Source: a virus. From it: a stretch of DNA of 54,421 nt. The position numbers and the translations under genes were made by a program. The notes under the pieces were generated by a model. It did no database searches and was not told the origin of the DNA. It saw nothing but the letters and a program-made list of their open reading frames with translations. Of the stretch, positions 17,279 through 26,318 are shown piece after piece. The first letter of the stretch is position 1. Each line of letters starts with the position of its first letter. The stretch covers positions 1-54,421 of the IMG/VR virus record IMGVR_UViG_3300045922_000842; one strand, written 5' to 3'.

Positions 17279-20200
17279 TACTTACACTCCCCATAGCTAC
17301 GACCTACAATTGGTTCTGATTTTAATTTAATTGGATCTAAATTTACAGCAGTTTCCATCGCAAGTTTTGTAAGCTCTACCGCTTTATCAACTTGATCTTC
17401 CCGCACTTCAATGATTTGCTCATCGTGAATAGTCATAACAATATAACCATCAATCCCGTTTTCTTTAAATAAACGAGCTGTTTTAAGCATAGCCCTATTC
17501 ATTGCATGACCAGCAGTACCTTGAACTTGAAAGTTTACAGAATTGTTTAGCAAATTTTTATAAACCCTTCTTTGTTCTACAAGATTATGTTTCTTGGCCC
17601 ACCTTGAGTCAAGAAGTTTGTCTCCATACATTTTATACATATTTTTAAGTTCTTGCAAGTGTCTTGTTCTACCAAAGATAGTTTTAACAAATCCTTGCGT
17701 TTTTGCTAAATAGTGAGTCTTTTCAATAAAGTTCTTAATTCCTGGAAACGCAGAAAAATAACCTTGAATAAGTTCATCAGCTTTTTCTGGAGTGTCGTTA
17801 ATTACTTGTGATATTCGATACTTGTCGGCTCCGTAGAACACAGCCAGACAGTTATGTACTCTTATGTTATTAGCATAAAATTCATGTACAGACTCGACAG
17901 TTATGTCATAGACATCTTCGGTGCTACCTGGAGTTATTCTTAATACTCTACAGGTATCTTTTGATTTAAATATTTTAGGTGGAGTTGCGAGTTCTATAGC
18001 TTCTTTTTTCCTTGGGCACTGCAAAAATTCTGAAAGCCCCAATTGTTTAAGTAAAAATATACCTGATCTAGTCAATGAGATTGTATAATAATCTTTATTA
18101 TAAGTTTTATTATACTGTATTTGGAGCCTTGCGTCAACTCCTAAATCCGACAATAATTTACAGATATCAGAAGCAAAGTCTAAAGATTTTGTACAAACAG
18201 CAACGTCAGAATATTTTTTTGTTTTATTGTGCTTTAAATAGCCATCTGTATCAAAAAGTCCTGCTAAAAAAGCTAACCTAACTCTAAGATTACTATTAAA
18301 AACAAAAGGTTGTATTCTGAGATTTTTATGACCGCGCCCCTCATTACCAATACAAAATGCGTTTAGAGTTTTTTGAAATAAATTTGTCAGTTCAGTAGAA
18401 GAAATAAGAAATGTTTTAAAGCTTTGTTTTTGTTTACCGGGCGGTATCTCACGAGACCTATATCCAAAGCTTTCAAAAAAATCAACCCATTTATTTACAA
18501 CATTGTCTTCTGATAAACCACAAATACCCACATAGGCAGAAATTAAATGACTATTAATATTTCGTTTAGCCCGCTCTTTTCTATTAGTCCAAGAACCAAC
18601 GCCATCTCCCAGAAAAGCTCCTAATATCCAAGCCCAATCTTCGTTGAATGTTAATTCTAAAAAAGCATTTTTGTTTGGTTTTCCGATACTACTAACGGAA
18701 TAAAATGGTAGTTTTAAATAGTTTTCGGAATAGTTTCTAAAGTCTCGATTACTTTCTAAAATATCATTAATTTTTAATTTAGCAGCTTCTACCCAACAAT
18801 TATCTGTGTTTGACCAAATCTTATGGTCCGGCGTACACTTCAATATTCCTTTATTAGTAATAACTGTTACCGTTTCACTTTTTCTTGTAAAAGTGTTTGT
18901 AACTTTAAAATAACCTTTTTTAGTTTTAATTTGATCGCCGACAACAACTCTACTAATAAATGACATTTTATTTTCTAAATCAACTATAGTATCTTCTGTA
19001 AAGCAATAAGTTTTTGTTAAAGCTCTTTTTTTCTTATCAACTTTACCTAAGTAGTTTGGTTGATTTGAGTCCGCAGAAACGCCGCTTAATTTAAACTGTT
19101 TAATTGCAATGGCTGAGTAGAAATCTACATCGTCAATAAAAATTTGTTGGAGTCCTTTGTCCCCCGACACATAAGAAGCGACTCGCGGCTCTAAAGACGA
19201 AAAGTCTGATCCGATTAGTTTATACCCGTTTCTTGAGACAATACCGTTTCTTACTCCGTTAACAAATTCATCCATTGGTGTACCTGTTTTTTGCGGAGCT
19301 GGACAGTTTTGAAGATTAGGATTTCTAGAAGCAAATCTACCAGAAGTAGTTCCAAATTGCAGAAAAGAAGCTCTTAGTATTCCATCAGAGTTGATACGTT
19401 CTAAAATACCGTCATAATAGGTACTTTTCATTTTTTGGACAGTATTTAAATCTCGCAATTTTTCTATCCAAGGATAACGGTCCTTAATAGAGTCTAAAAA
19501 AGTATCATCAACTTGGGGAGCACCTTTATCAGTAGTAGATAGTGGCTCTTCGTTATAGCGACTAAAAAACAACCACTTTAAATGCTGTTTACTGTTTACA
19601 TTAAATATTGCAGTTTCTTCAGGATATTTTGTAAAATACATTTGCCTTTGAATAACTCTAGTTAAATTAGGATTTAATTCGATGTCAGAAGTTAGCCAAG
19701 TTTTAAACTGAGTTTGCTCGGGACTTTGAGGATTGATGCTTTGTATTGCTTTTTTAGATAGTGAATCTATTTCTAGTCCCACTACTTTTGCGTACATTTT
19801 AGGAAAATTACCAGTTTTTTTAACTGGAAACTCTTTCTCCAAAAGTTCGTCCTCAAATGCTTTAATATCACCAGAAATAGAATCCAGTACTTCTTTTTCT
19901 GTTTTCTTAATAAACTCAGTTCCTTTTTCTGAAAGTGTTTTATAAAGCTCAGTGTCAATTTGAACCCCCCGCTTCTTCATTGGAATTGTTACTTCTCTAT
20001 ACAGGGGCATTATTTCGTCTTCATAGAAAAGCTTATGAGTTCCTTCAATTTCAAGGGTTTGAGAGAATTTATTAAAGAGCTTATAGGTAAGCATTACATC
20101 GTAGGCACAGTATTCGCCTAAGACCTCCGTATCGGCCTTATACATCTCCAGATTGGTTTTAGTAATGCTCCCGCCATTGGTTTTTATGTTTTCGTATAAG

Positions 20201-20658
20201 CGTTCCTGGGCCTTATCTGCCCAAGCCCCAAGATACTTAACGGCAGTCTCTTTAAGTCCAAAAGGCTGCTCTTCGTCTACAACGTGCTTCATTAGGATTG
20301 TGTCTGCATAAATCGAATTGGTATGATCTATGCCAGTAGAAAAATACCAAACTAAAATATCGTACACAAGGTTGTGTCCAATAATTTTTTTAGATCCGAG
20401 TAGGTTGTTTATTAAAACATAAATACGCTCAGTAGTTTGAGGATCAAAATATAACTCCCCTAATTTATTCCTAATTGGAATATAAAACCCTTCGTCCTCT
20501 TCAAACGCTAAACCTATCCCATAAATATTAGCTGTTTCTTCGTTTACCGAGTCAGTTTCTAAGTCAAAAGAAACTATAGAAATATTACCAAACTCTGAGT
20601 TTACAAAGTCTATAAACTCAGTTAGAGTTAGTTTATCTAGAAACAAAACATGCTTCAT
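17278..20658 (-). CDS. DNA polymerase family A (3'-5' exo + pol) interrupted by an intein
   Basis: The precursor is 1126 residues; without the intein (Cys552-Asn936) the enzyme is 741. The exonuclease domain has 'DLETD' (32-36), 'GHNLVYD' (94-100) and 'YCAYDVMLTYKL' (183-194). Polymerase motif A is 'GSDFSSLEPRV' (483-493), motif C is 'IHDEQ' (1077-1081) and 'TTSGRFASRNPNLQN' is at 437-451. Motif B is R-A-L-T-K-T-Y then C-L-A-V-F-Y-G, split by the intein. The residue aligning with E. coli Pol I Phe762 is Leu. This is the replicative polymerase, next to the primase-helicase. Unspliced protein should be inactive. Confidence 0.95.
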   Translation of the reverse strand: MKHVLFLDKLTLTEFIDFVNSEFGNISIVSFDLETDSVNEETANIYGIGLAFEEDEGFYIPIRNKLGELYFDPQTTERIYVLINNLLGSKKIIGHNLVYDILVWYFSTGIDHTNSIYADTILMKHVVDEEQPFGLKETAVKYLGAWADKAQERLYENIKTNGGSITKTNLEMYKADTEVLGEYCAYDVMLTYKLFNKFSQTLEIEGTHKLFYEDEIMPLYREVTIPMKKRGVQIDTELYKTLSEKGTEFIKKTEKEVLDSISGDIKAFEDELLEKEFPVKKTGNFPKMYAKVVGLEIDSLSKKAIQSINPQSPEQTQFKTWLTSDIELNPNLTRVIQRQMYFTKYPEETAIFNVNSKQHLKWLFFSRYNEEPLSTTDKGAPQVDDTFLDSIKDRYPWIEKLRDLNTVQKMKSTYYDGILERINSDGILRASFLQFGTTSGRFASRNPNLQNCPAPQKTGTPMDEFVNGVRNGIVSRNGYKLIGSDFSSLEPRVASYVSGDKGLQQIFIDDVDFYSAIAIKQFKLSGVSADSNQPNYLGKVDKKKRALTKTYCFTEDTIVDLENKMSFISRVVVGDQIKTKKGYFKVTNTFTRKSETVTVITNKGILKCTPDHKIWSNTDNCWVEAAKLKINDILESNRDFRNYSENYLKLPFYSVSSIGKPNKNAFLELTFNEDWAWILGAFLGDGVGSWTNRKERAKRNINSHLISAYVGICGLSEDNVVNKWVDFFESFGYRSREIPPGKQKQSFKTFLISSTELTNLFQKTLNAFCIGNEGRGHKNLRIQPFVFNSNLRVRLAFLAGLFDTDGYLKHNKTKKYSDVAVCTKSLDFASDICKLLSDLGVDARLQIQYNKTYNKDYYTISLTRSGIFLLKQLGLSEFLQCPRKKEAIELATPPKIFKSKDTCRVLRITPGSTEDVYDITVESVHEFYANNIRVHNCLAVFYGADKYRISQVINDTPEKADELIQGYFSAFPGIKNFIEKTHYLAKTQGFVKTIFGRTRHLQELKNMYKMYGDKLLDSRWAKKHNLVEQRRVYKNLLNNSVNFQVQGTAGHAMNRAMLKTARLFKENGIDGYIVMTIHDEQIIEVREDQVDKAVELTKLAMETAVNLDPIKLKSEPIVGRSYGECK
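17851..19005 (-). other. intein with LAGLIDADG homing endonuclease in DNA polymerase
   Basis: This is a 385-residue insert. Splicing block A starts at Cys552 ('CFTEDTIVDLE'). Block B is 'CTPDHKIW', with Thr609 and His612. Two dodecapeptide motifs, 'LGAFLGDG' (Asp685) and 'LAGLFDTDG' (Asp805), mark an apparently intact LAGLIDADG endonuclease. The C-terminal block ends 'FYANNIRVHN', with His935-Asn936 and +1 Cys937. All class 1 splicing residues are present. The insertion point lies in polymerase motif B, immediately before the residue equivalent to E. coli Pol I 761. Confidence 0.95.
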
Positions 20659-20921
20659 TATTGAACATTCCCATCATCAGCAGAATCAAGCATTTCAAAC
20701 ATCTCTACAGACTGTTGATCTAAGATCATGGCAATTTCTGACAAAGCGATGGCAGCATCCATGCCGTCACCATTTTGTGATACATATACAAAAGTATCAT
20801 CATATTCTAAAATTTTACAAACAAAAGTGACATTTTCTAAAGAAAATGTCGAGTTTGAGTTAGCTTGGCTTTTTATTGACTTTAGCACTAAAGAAACCTG
20901 TTTGTCTAAAAATTGCTTCAC
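20658..20921 (-). CDS. hypothetical small protein in replication operon
   Basis: This 87-residue acidic protein has beta-like 'VTFVCKILEYDDTFVYVSQNGDG' in the middle and an acidic C-terminus (MLDSADDGNVQ). It overlaps the primase-helicase by 4 nt (ATGA) and joins directly to the polymerase gene, so the three are co-translated. A role as a replisome accessory is inferred from position only. Confidence 0.6.
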   Translation of the reverse strand: MKQFLDKQVSLVLKSIKSQANSNSTFSLENVTFVCKILEYDDTFVYVSQNGDGMDAAIALSEIAMILDQQSVEMFEMLDSADDGNVQ

Positions 20922-22825
20922 AAATCACCGCTTTTTCTTAAATCTTTGTGTTTTCTAATTCCAGCAAGAGCAAACCGCTCATCATCAGATAGCTCTGTTA
21001 TTTCTCCTCGCTTACCGTTCCAACTAAAGTCATAGCTCGCAACTTCACCCAAGTCATTCTTTAAAACATTAACTGTTAAAAATCTGTCTTGTTCAGGAAT
21101 TCTCGGATCAAAGCCCTCTCGATAAACCCCCAAAATCATCCTAAAACTCTGTGCAAGAAATGAGCTGCCTTTGATATTTGTATACGAGTAGATTGGGTGT
21201 GACAAATCTCCGCTTAACTTATTTGGTTGAACTAAGGTAATTAAACATATATCTAAATCGTTTACTAAATCTTGTAATTGTCCAGCAAGTTTTTTACTAG
21301 CTGCAGTATCTTCATTAATGTCAGTATATAGTCTTTCGAAATAGTCCACAAGAACTAATTTAATTTTTTCCCCCGAGTGTTCTTGGCACGCTAAAATGTA
21401 GTTTCTAAGATCATCAACTGTTGGCATAGTTTTATCAAAAAAATAAACATTTTTGTAGTTTTCGTTAATTAAGTCAACAACCTTGGACTCTTGGTCATTT
21501 TGAAACAAGCTGTAGATATTGTCTCTTTTTTCTCCAGTAAGCTTATATAGAATTTTTTCATAGATTCTAATCGAAACCATGTCCAAAGAAGCAAAAACAC
21601 TTTTAATGCCCGCCTTAGAAGTATTTCTTAGGATTTCTAGTGCTAAGGAACTCTTTCCGCTACCGGGACTTCCTAAAATAGCAAGGTTAGTGCCCGTAGA
21701 AATAAATAAATTATCATCTAGAGTTTTAATACCAGTTTTAATTGTATTTTTATCAATGTTCTTAACGTGGTTTTTAAATTTATCTGTAATGTTGTTAATG
21801 TGCTTAGGGCCACTAAAGTCCTCTTTAGGGGGCTTCAAACCCAATCTTTTAGTTACTTCTTGTAAAAGCGGTGTGGCTTCATAGGAGTAAGTTCCACCCT
21901 GCCAGCCGTCTGAATAAACTACGCTTAAAATGTTGTTTTTAATTTCTTGGTCGGTAAAGCGATCTTGATTATTTCTTTTAGCTTGGATATCAGCTACTCC
22001 CTGAAGCAGTCTAAAAGCCAGCTCCTCGTTAAACCCCTGGCTTCTATATGTAGCTGCCAGAATCATGAACGCAGAGTTTCTTTCTCCAGGTAAAAAATAC
22101 CCCTCTTGAAGAGCGTATTTAGCATCAATCATCCACTTAGGTTTGTTGGATAAATCAGCTACCTCAGTAATAAAAATCCCAGATTCTTTTTCTTTTTTAG
22201 GCTCTTCAAACACTGTCTTTGGTAGATTACTTTTTTTCCACCGTCTAGTAATTTCTACCTGTTCTTCTGTAAGAGCGCTTGCAGATTTTTTAATCTGCTC
22301 GCAGCTACTATCTAAATCATTTAGCTTTAAGGGAATTTTGTAAAGGCCACTTTTTAAATTTTTTGTACCAATAACTCTTAGGATTCGATTTGGGTCATAA
22401 ACTACTTTATCGAACGTCTCTAGATCTCCAGCAAGGTTCATTACCGCAACTTTAAATTCTTTAGGAGTAATGTCACTTGTTGTGTGAACCTCAACGCAAA
22501 ACCCCTTGTTGCCTGAAAAAGATAATCGAATAGCGCTGTCATCAACGCCCAATTTTCTTAATCTATTAACTAATACTTTTGTATCGTGTTGAGCCTTTTC
22601 AATATGATCCTCTGAATCAAAATCAAACACTAATTTATCAGTTTTAACATCGGTGATACCACGAACAGATTTTTTATCTTTCCAAATGCGATAGTGATCT
22701 TCTGTATATTTATAAATAGATTGGTAGTAGTCTTTTTCAGTAGTTTGAATATAATCCCAAATATCATCCGTAGTTGGGATAAGACGATAGTTTTTTACGC
22801 CTTCTGATAATCTGATATATTCCAT
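20918..22825 (-). CDS. AEP-type primase fused to DnaB/RecA-like helicase
   Basis: The 635-residue bifunctional replication protein has an archaeo-eukaryotic primase domain at residues 1-170. It carries the metal-binding 'VFDFD' (66-70), 'SFSGNKGFCVEVH' (102-114) and 'RVIGTKN' (150-156). A helical linker follows, then a RecA-fold helicase with Walker A 'GSPGSGKSS' (385-393), Walker B 'LVLVDYFERL' (Asp494) and sensor 'ITLVQPN' (529-535). It should unwind DNA and prime lagging-strand synthesis for the family A polymerase. GGAGGG precedes ATG. It follows an intrinsic terminator, suggesting separate initiation. Confidence 0.85.
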   Translation of the reverse strand: MEYIRLSEGVKNYRLIPTTDDIWDYIQTTEKDYYQSIYKYTEDHYRIWKDKKSVRGITDVKTDKLVFDFDSEDHIEKAQHDTKVLVNRLRKLGVDDSAIRLSFSGNKGFCVEVHTTSDITPKEFKVAVMNLAGDLETFDKVVYDPNRILRVIGTKNLKSGLYKIPLKLNDLDSSCEQIKKSASALTEEQVEITRRWKKSNLPKTVFEEPKKEKESGIFITEVADLSNKPKWMIDAKYALQEGYFLPGERNSAFMILAATYRSQGFNEELAFRLLQGVADIQAKRNNQDRFTDQEIKNNILSVVYSDGWQGGTYSYEATPLLQEVTKRLGLKPPKEDFSGPKHINNITDKFKNHVKNIDKNTIKTGIKTLDDNLFISTGTNLAILGSPGSGKSSLALEILRNTSKAGIKSVFASLDMVSIRIYEKILYKLTGEKRDNIYSLFQNDQESKVVDLINENYKNVYFFDKTMPTVDDLRNYILACQEHSGEKIKLVLVDYFERLYTDINEDTAASKKLAGQLQDLVNDLDICLITLVQPNKLSGDLSHPIYSYTNIKGSSFLAQSFRMILGVYREGFDPRIPEQDRFLTVNVLKNDLGEVASYDFSWNGKRGEITELSDDERFALAGIRKHKDLRKSGDL

Positions 22826-22840
22826 TAACCCTCCATAAAT

Positions 22841-22874
22841 GAAATAAAAACTCCCCAGATTGCGGGCTGAGGAG
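22841..22874 (-). terminator. intrinsic terminator upstream of primase-helicase
   Basis: Read on the - strand, CTCCTCAG and CTGGGGAG form an 8-bp stem (one G-U pair) around the loop CCCGCAAT, followed by TTTTTATTT. It lies in the 81-nt gap between the gene ending at 22907 and the primase-helicase start. It would end or attenuate transcription from the recombination genes into the replication genes. Confidence 0.75.
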
Positions 22875-22906
22875 CCCCGTTGTAGCGGTGGAAGAGGAGG
22901 GCCGCT

Positions 22907-23140
22907 TTATTCTTCACTAATTAAGTAAACTTCTTGACGAATATAATCAGGAATCTTAGCTAATCGTTCCTTGGCTTTGTCTTCAGTAAGCTTACCCGCT
23001 TGAACCATTCGATCCAAAGATACCCTAGGATCTTGTAGTTGAAGCACAGCTCCCTTTTTAAGACTTAAATCTTCGTCCAGTTTTAAGTACAAAGATTTTT
23101 TTTGGCTTTTTCGGATTGTTCCTACTTTAGTCCACTTCAT
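22907..23140 (-). CDS. conserved small protein of recombination operon
   Basis: This 77-residue protein has 'WTKVGTIRKSQKKSLYLKLDEDLSLKKGAVLQLQDPR' in the first half (beta-rich, OB-like in character) and a helical 'KLTEDKAKERLAKIPDYIRQEVYL' second half. I have an impression of similar short proteins near phage recombination genes. It overlaps the previous gene by 4 nt (ATGA). A single-strand-binding or ERF accessory role is speculation. Confidence 0.6.
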   Translation of the reverse strand: MKWTKVGTIRKSQKKSLYLKLDEDLSLKKGAVLQLQDPRVSLDRMVQAGKLTEDKAKERLAKIPDYIRQEVYLISEE

Positions 23141-23475
23141 GTTGTTACTCCTTCTTTTTTGATTTCGTTTGCTGTTTGTTCTAATTTTTGCTTTAGTTCT
23201 TCGTCTTTTTGCACTGCTTCAAGCATAACTTTTTTGTTTTCACCCATTGCAAGGCAAAGTAAAAATAGATCGTTTTCGTCTTTCTTTAATAACTCCGGTT
23301 GAGTTTTATTAAAAGGAAACTCCTGTACTGCAATAAATGCTCTTCGTAATGATCTTAGGCTCATATTAGAAATTTTAACTTTCAGTTCACTAGTAAGTCC
23401 CATAAAGTTACGAGCAGCCATGTTTACTTCCGGGGTGTCTAAGTGGTCAACTTCTTGTTTTACTTCTTCGCTCAT
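23137..23475 (-). CDS. hypothetical protein of recombination operon
   Basis: This 112-residue helical protein carries 'LKVKISNMSLRSLRRAFIAVQEFPF' in the middle and a charged coiled-coil-like C-terminus (LEAVQKDEELKQKLEQTANEIKKE). It is coupled on both sides by 4-nt overlaps, between the ERF gene and the 77-residue protein. No known domain is recognised. Confidence 0.6.
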   Translation of the reverse strand: MSEEVKQEVDHLDTPEVNMAARNFMGLTSELKVKISNMSLRSLRRAFIAVQEFPFNKTQPELLKKDENDLFLLCLAMGENKKVMLEAVQKDEELKQKLEQTANEIKKEGVTT

Positions 23476-24014
23476 AATTCATCCCGCTGTCTGTTTGAAA
23501 AAGACACTTTTTTTGGTGTCATTAATGTTACCGGAGCTGGTGGTGGAGGAACTGCAGTAGATTTTGAATTACTAGTTAATTCTGGGCTTTCTAGATCCCC
23601 ATCAACCATGTCTTCTGTAGGAACACTGAAAGTTTGAATTAGTGCATATTTTAAAGCGGCAGAAAGGGCTTTATTAGTTGCTTTATCACCACTGTCTAAT
23701 CCCTCTGCTGCAATAGGTCCCACTGTAACTTTAGACCCGTCTTCAGCATAAAAATCATACTCTACCATTAAGTGGACAGTTTTATCTACCCCAACTTTTC
23801 CGTTCGACCTAGTAATCTCTCGTTCGGTATGATTAACAGAAATAACTCTAGGAGTCATAAAAACACCAGCTTTTGTAAGAGCAGGATACAGAGCATTTAC
23901 GAATTGATCGATCCCTCTAAATTTAAATCCTTGCTGTAAGTTTTTCTGATCCTTACTTACTGCCTTAATCGATGACATTACCTCTGACATTTTTTTATAA
24001 ATTAAATTTGACAT
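23472..24014 (-). CDS. erf: ERF-family single-strand annealing protein
   Basis: The 180-residue protein matches the ERF superfamily (P22 Erf type): 'IYKKMSEVMSSIKAVSKDQKN', 'GFKFRGIDQFVNALYPALTKAGV' (44-66) and the signature 'GLDSGDKATNKALSAALKYALIQTFSVPTED' (about 105-135). It should anneal complementary single strands to circularise or recombine phage DNA. A Pro-rich linker (VPPPPAPV) leads to a short basic tail. It works with the PD-(D/E)XK nuclease two genes upstream. GAGGG precedes ATG. Confidence 0.9.
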   Translation of the reverse strand: MSNLIYKKMSEVMSSIKAVSKDQKNLQQGFKFRGIDQFVNALYPALTKAGVFMTPRVISVNHTEREITRSNGKVGVDKTVHLMVEYDFYAEDGSKVTVGPIAAEGLDSGDKATNKALSAALKYALIQTFSVPTEDMVDGDLESPELTSNSKSTAVPPPPAPVTLMTPKKVSFSNRQRDEL

Positions 24015-24036
24015 ATTTTCCCTCTTTATTTTAGTT

Positions 24037-24375
24037 TTATCTTTGAGTCTTAAATAACTTTCTAGAAGTTCGTTCCGCAGTTTTTGCTACAGCTACTGCA
24101 ATATTGTCCGTAAGATCTGAAACAGCATTAATTTTAGCATAGTCGTGTTCTAAGTTGTAGTCAATTAAAACTTGCACAAACTTTTTAGTTTCTTTATTGT
24201 AAAAAACATCTTGAGCTTGTTGAGTAGAGAAGGTTTTTTCCGGTTCCCCAATTTCCATAAGTTCTTCTTTTGTTTCCTCAACCGAAACTGGTTTTACTGC
24301 TTCGGTAATACCCAGTAACTCTTCTACATTATCAAAAAGATTATCCTCTTTTACTACTAGTTTTTTCTTAGACAT
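24037..24375 (-). CDS. hypothetical protein of recombination operon
   Basis: This 112-residue acidic protein has a low-complexity N-terminal half and a helical C-terminal half ('YNKETKKFVQVLIDYNLEHDYAKINAVSD'). It lies between the nuclease (8-nt overlap) and ERF, with GGAGGG before ATG. The position suggests a recombination accessory; nothing in the sequence identifies it. Confidence 0.55.
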   Translation of the reverse strand: MSKKKLVVKEDNLFDNVEELLGITEAVKPVSVEETKEELMEIGEPEKTFSTQQAQDVFYNKETKKFVQVLIDYNLEHDYAKINAVSDLTDNIAVAVAKTAERTSRKLFKTQR

Positions 24376-25459
24376 TTTCTAGTCCCTCCATTTTGTTTTT
24401 ATAGCATAACCCAAAATAAGGACAAAGTCCACCCCAATAATTAGTACAGTTATTAAGATTTCTAGGAAATATCTGTGCTTTAATAGCCTCATTTACAGTG
24501 TCTACATTCTCAATTACTATTTGCTCTGTCTGCTCAGGAATTTCGTCTATTAGGATTTGAATATCAATATCAGGCTTAATTGTTTCTTTCCAGGCCCCCC
24601 CGCATCTTTTCTCATTAACGATGTTGTTGCAGGTCTTATGTTTTGATCCAGAGCCGTCATAAGAGCAAACACTACAAATTTTAGTTCTATTTTTATTAAC
24701 TATTTTTTTTAAAACAATATATCCAGCTTTTCGAGTTTTATACTTATCGCTTGTAGCGTGGAGATACAGCGCTAATTGTGAGGACGTAACTACACTATCG
24801 GCGGCATACTCTCTAGTAGAAGTTTTATTGTCTAAGATAACAAGACCGTGATCTCCAAACTCAGCAACTAAATCTAAATACCCAGTAACTTTTTCATCAA
24901 GTTCATTAGATAATTCAATTTGTTCCTGAACTGATATTACTTTTTTTACAGAGGGAATTACTTTTTTAAGATAAGCCCTTAACATTAACTTACCCTTGTT
25001 TCGCATACTCAACCAGTTAAACAGGTTATATATTCTAAGGTCGTCAGCGGATAAGCTCTTTACTGACGGGGATAATCGTTGGTATAAGTCCAATGGATGA
25101 CCAAAGTCTTCCCCGTGTATTTTTTTATAAGTGCTTTCAATCTGTTTGATATCCTCGTCAGTAAGAAGGTCAAAATCAAAATCTGTTTTCGAATAAACCA
25201 CTTTCTCGCAGGTAGGAAGATAGTATTCTTTATTGTTGATTTTACCCATTGTAAACTGTTTTTCAAATTCCACCTCTGCTTTTTCTAAATTTTTTTCTAA
25301 TAATAAAATGTTTAGAGCCGAATCAAGGGCGCTACCGAAAAGCAAGGCCCCGCTTGTAACTTGCGGCCTAATCTTTTTAACGTAGTGGTACTCATAGCTT
25401 TTAGGGCACATTGAGTATTTAGATATTTGCGAGTGGCTTAGTGGGGATCTTTTAGTCAT
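24368..25459 (-). CDS. PD-(D/E)XK nuclease, RecB/Cas4-like
   Basis: The ATG at 25459 (GGAGAAG 3 nt upstream) gives 363 residues. 'LSHSQISKYSMCPKSYEYHYV' near the N-terminus, 'GSALDSAL', then 'GYLDLVAEF..GLVILDNKTSTREY' give the RecB-type nuclease core with Asp and the Asp-x-Lys pair. A 'CSVCSYDG...CNNIV..RCGG' zinc knuckle is inserted. The C-terminal 'CTNYWGGLCPYFGLCY', together with the N-terminal Cys, suggests the Cas4/AddB-like Fe-S cluster. It would resect DNA ends for the downstream ERF protein. Confidence 0.8.
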   Translation of the reverse strand: MTKRSPLSHSQISKYSMCPKSYEYHYVKKIRPQVTSGALLFGSALDSALNILLLEKNLEKAEVEFEKQFTMGKINNKEYYLPTCEKVVYSKTDFDFDLLTDEDIKQIESTYKKIHGEDFGHPLDLYQRLSPSVKSLSADDLRIYNLFNWLSMRNKGKLMLRAYLKKVIPSVKKVISVQEQIELSNELDEKVTGYLDLVAEFGDHGLVILDNKTSTREYAADSVVTSSQLALYLHATSDKYKTRKAGYIVLKKIVNKNRTKICSVCSYDGSGSKHKTCNNIVNEKRCGGAWKETIKPDIDIQILIDEIPEQTEQIVIENVDTVNEAIKAQIFPRNLNNCTNYWGGLCPYFGLCYKNKMEGLENV

Positions 25460-25676
25460 CTCTTCTCCAAAGAATCTTTTTAGTAAAATGGTGACGAATA
25501 GCCACGCCTTTTTTGTCCACAATAACTTCTCCCCTTAGTTGTTTGTACCGCCAAGAGTTTTTACTAAACCTACCTACAATAAGCTCCAACTCATCCAAAG
25601 ATAAATCAGTAAGCTCCATAGCTTTAGCCAGGTTATTATTATCCGACAAGTAAAAAGAGTCAATTAAAAAATTCAT
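25452..25676 (-). CDS. hypothetical small protein
   Basis: This 74-residue protein has helical 'LAKAMELTDLSLDELELIVGRFS' then a basic C-terminus ('YKQLRGEVIVDKKGVAIRHHFTKKILWRRDD'). It overlaps both neighbours by 4-8 nt. The first half resembles a short helix-turn-helix in character, but it is not recognised. Confidence 0.55.
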   Translation of the reverse strand: MNFLIDSFYLSDNNNLAKAMELTDLSLDELELIVGRFSKNSWRYKQLRGEVIVDKKGVAIRHHFTKKILWRRDD

Positions 25677-25873
25677 TTCTTTAATACTGTAATTATTAAA
25701 ATGTCTGAATTTACTGAATCTGGGTCTATGGACACACTAAAAATACTGCCTTTTGTTTCCCCGTAAGTTTCTGTGAGAAGTTTATCTAGAACACTATTTA
25801 TAGATTCTAAATCATAACAACGCATAATATCTTCAATTTCAGCAGCTGTTGATCTAAGTTGATACATTACCAT
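25673..25873 (-). CDS. hypothetical small protein
   Basis: This is a 66-residue protein with GGAGAG before ATG, predicted helix then two strands ('GSIFSVSIDPDSVNSDILIITVLK'). It is coupled to the next gene by ATGA overlap. No family recognised. Confidence 0.55.
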   Translation of the reverse strand: MVMYQLRSTAAEIEDIMRCYDLESINSVLDKLLTETYGETKGSIFSVSIDPDSVNSDILIITVLKK

Positions 25874-25882
25874 TTCACTCTC

Positions 25883-26209
25883 CTATTTTTTATATAAAGG
25901 ACAATAATCACTGTGGCCTGTGTTTTCCCCATACACCCAGGACCCACATTCGCACCCATTTCCTTTTGATGGCTTGGTTGTATTTGTAGTGAAATTTACA
26001 GGGGAATCTTCCATATCAAAAGGGAAACCAAAAGCGTCTGAGATTGGCAATTGTGTGAAATCAGGTATGAAAAGTTTCCCCCTACTGTCTACCCAAGAGC
26101 TTAGACCTTCGTCCCAAGTATATGTTTCATTATTTTTATAATCATAAAACTTTTCTTGGTCAATCGGAGTATTTTTTAAAGTTCCGTCCGGAAAAATAGT
26201 TTTATTCAT
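25883..26209 (-). CDS. hypothetical protein with C-terminal Cys/His knuckle
   Basis: This 108-residue protein ends in 'CECGSWVYGENTGHSDYCPLYKK', a C-x-C-G...H-S-x-x-C-P motif that I associate with small phage proteins and that probably binds zinc. The upstream part is aromatic and acidic ('NNETYTWDEGLSSWVDSRGKL'). GAGGTGGGG precedes ATG. A 109-nt AT-rich gap lies upstream, where an operon start is possible, although I see no convincing sigma70 box pair. Confidence 0.6.
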   Translation of the reverse strand: MNKTIFPDGTLKNTPIDQEKFYDYKNNETYTWDEGLSSWVDSRGKLFIPDFTQLPISDAFGFPFDMEDSPVNFTTNTTKPSKGNGCECGSWVYGENTGHSDYCPLYKK

Positions 26210-26318
26210 TTTGCCACCCCACCTCTAATTTTACTAACTAAATATAGAATTTACCATCTATTTTTATAAAATTTAAAAAGTAATCCAGTTATGTTACAAA
26301 TCTTATCACAAAATAACC

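Noticed and set aside
25635-25663. TTGACT-N17-AATAAT promoter on the - strand
   Set aside because: It lies in the first codons of a gene, where the -35 arises from Leu-Ile-Asp-Ser codons. There is no gap or leader to support it.
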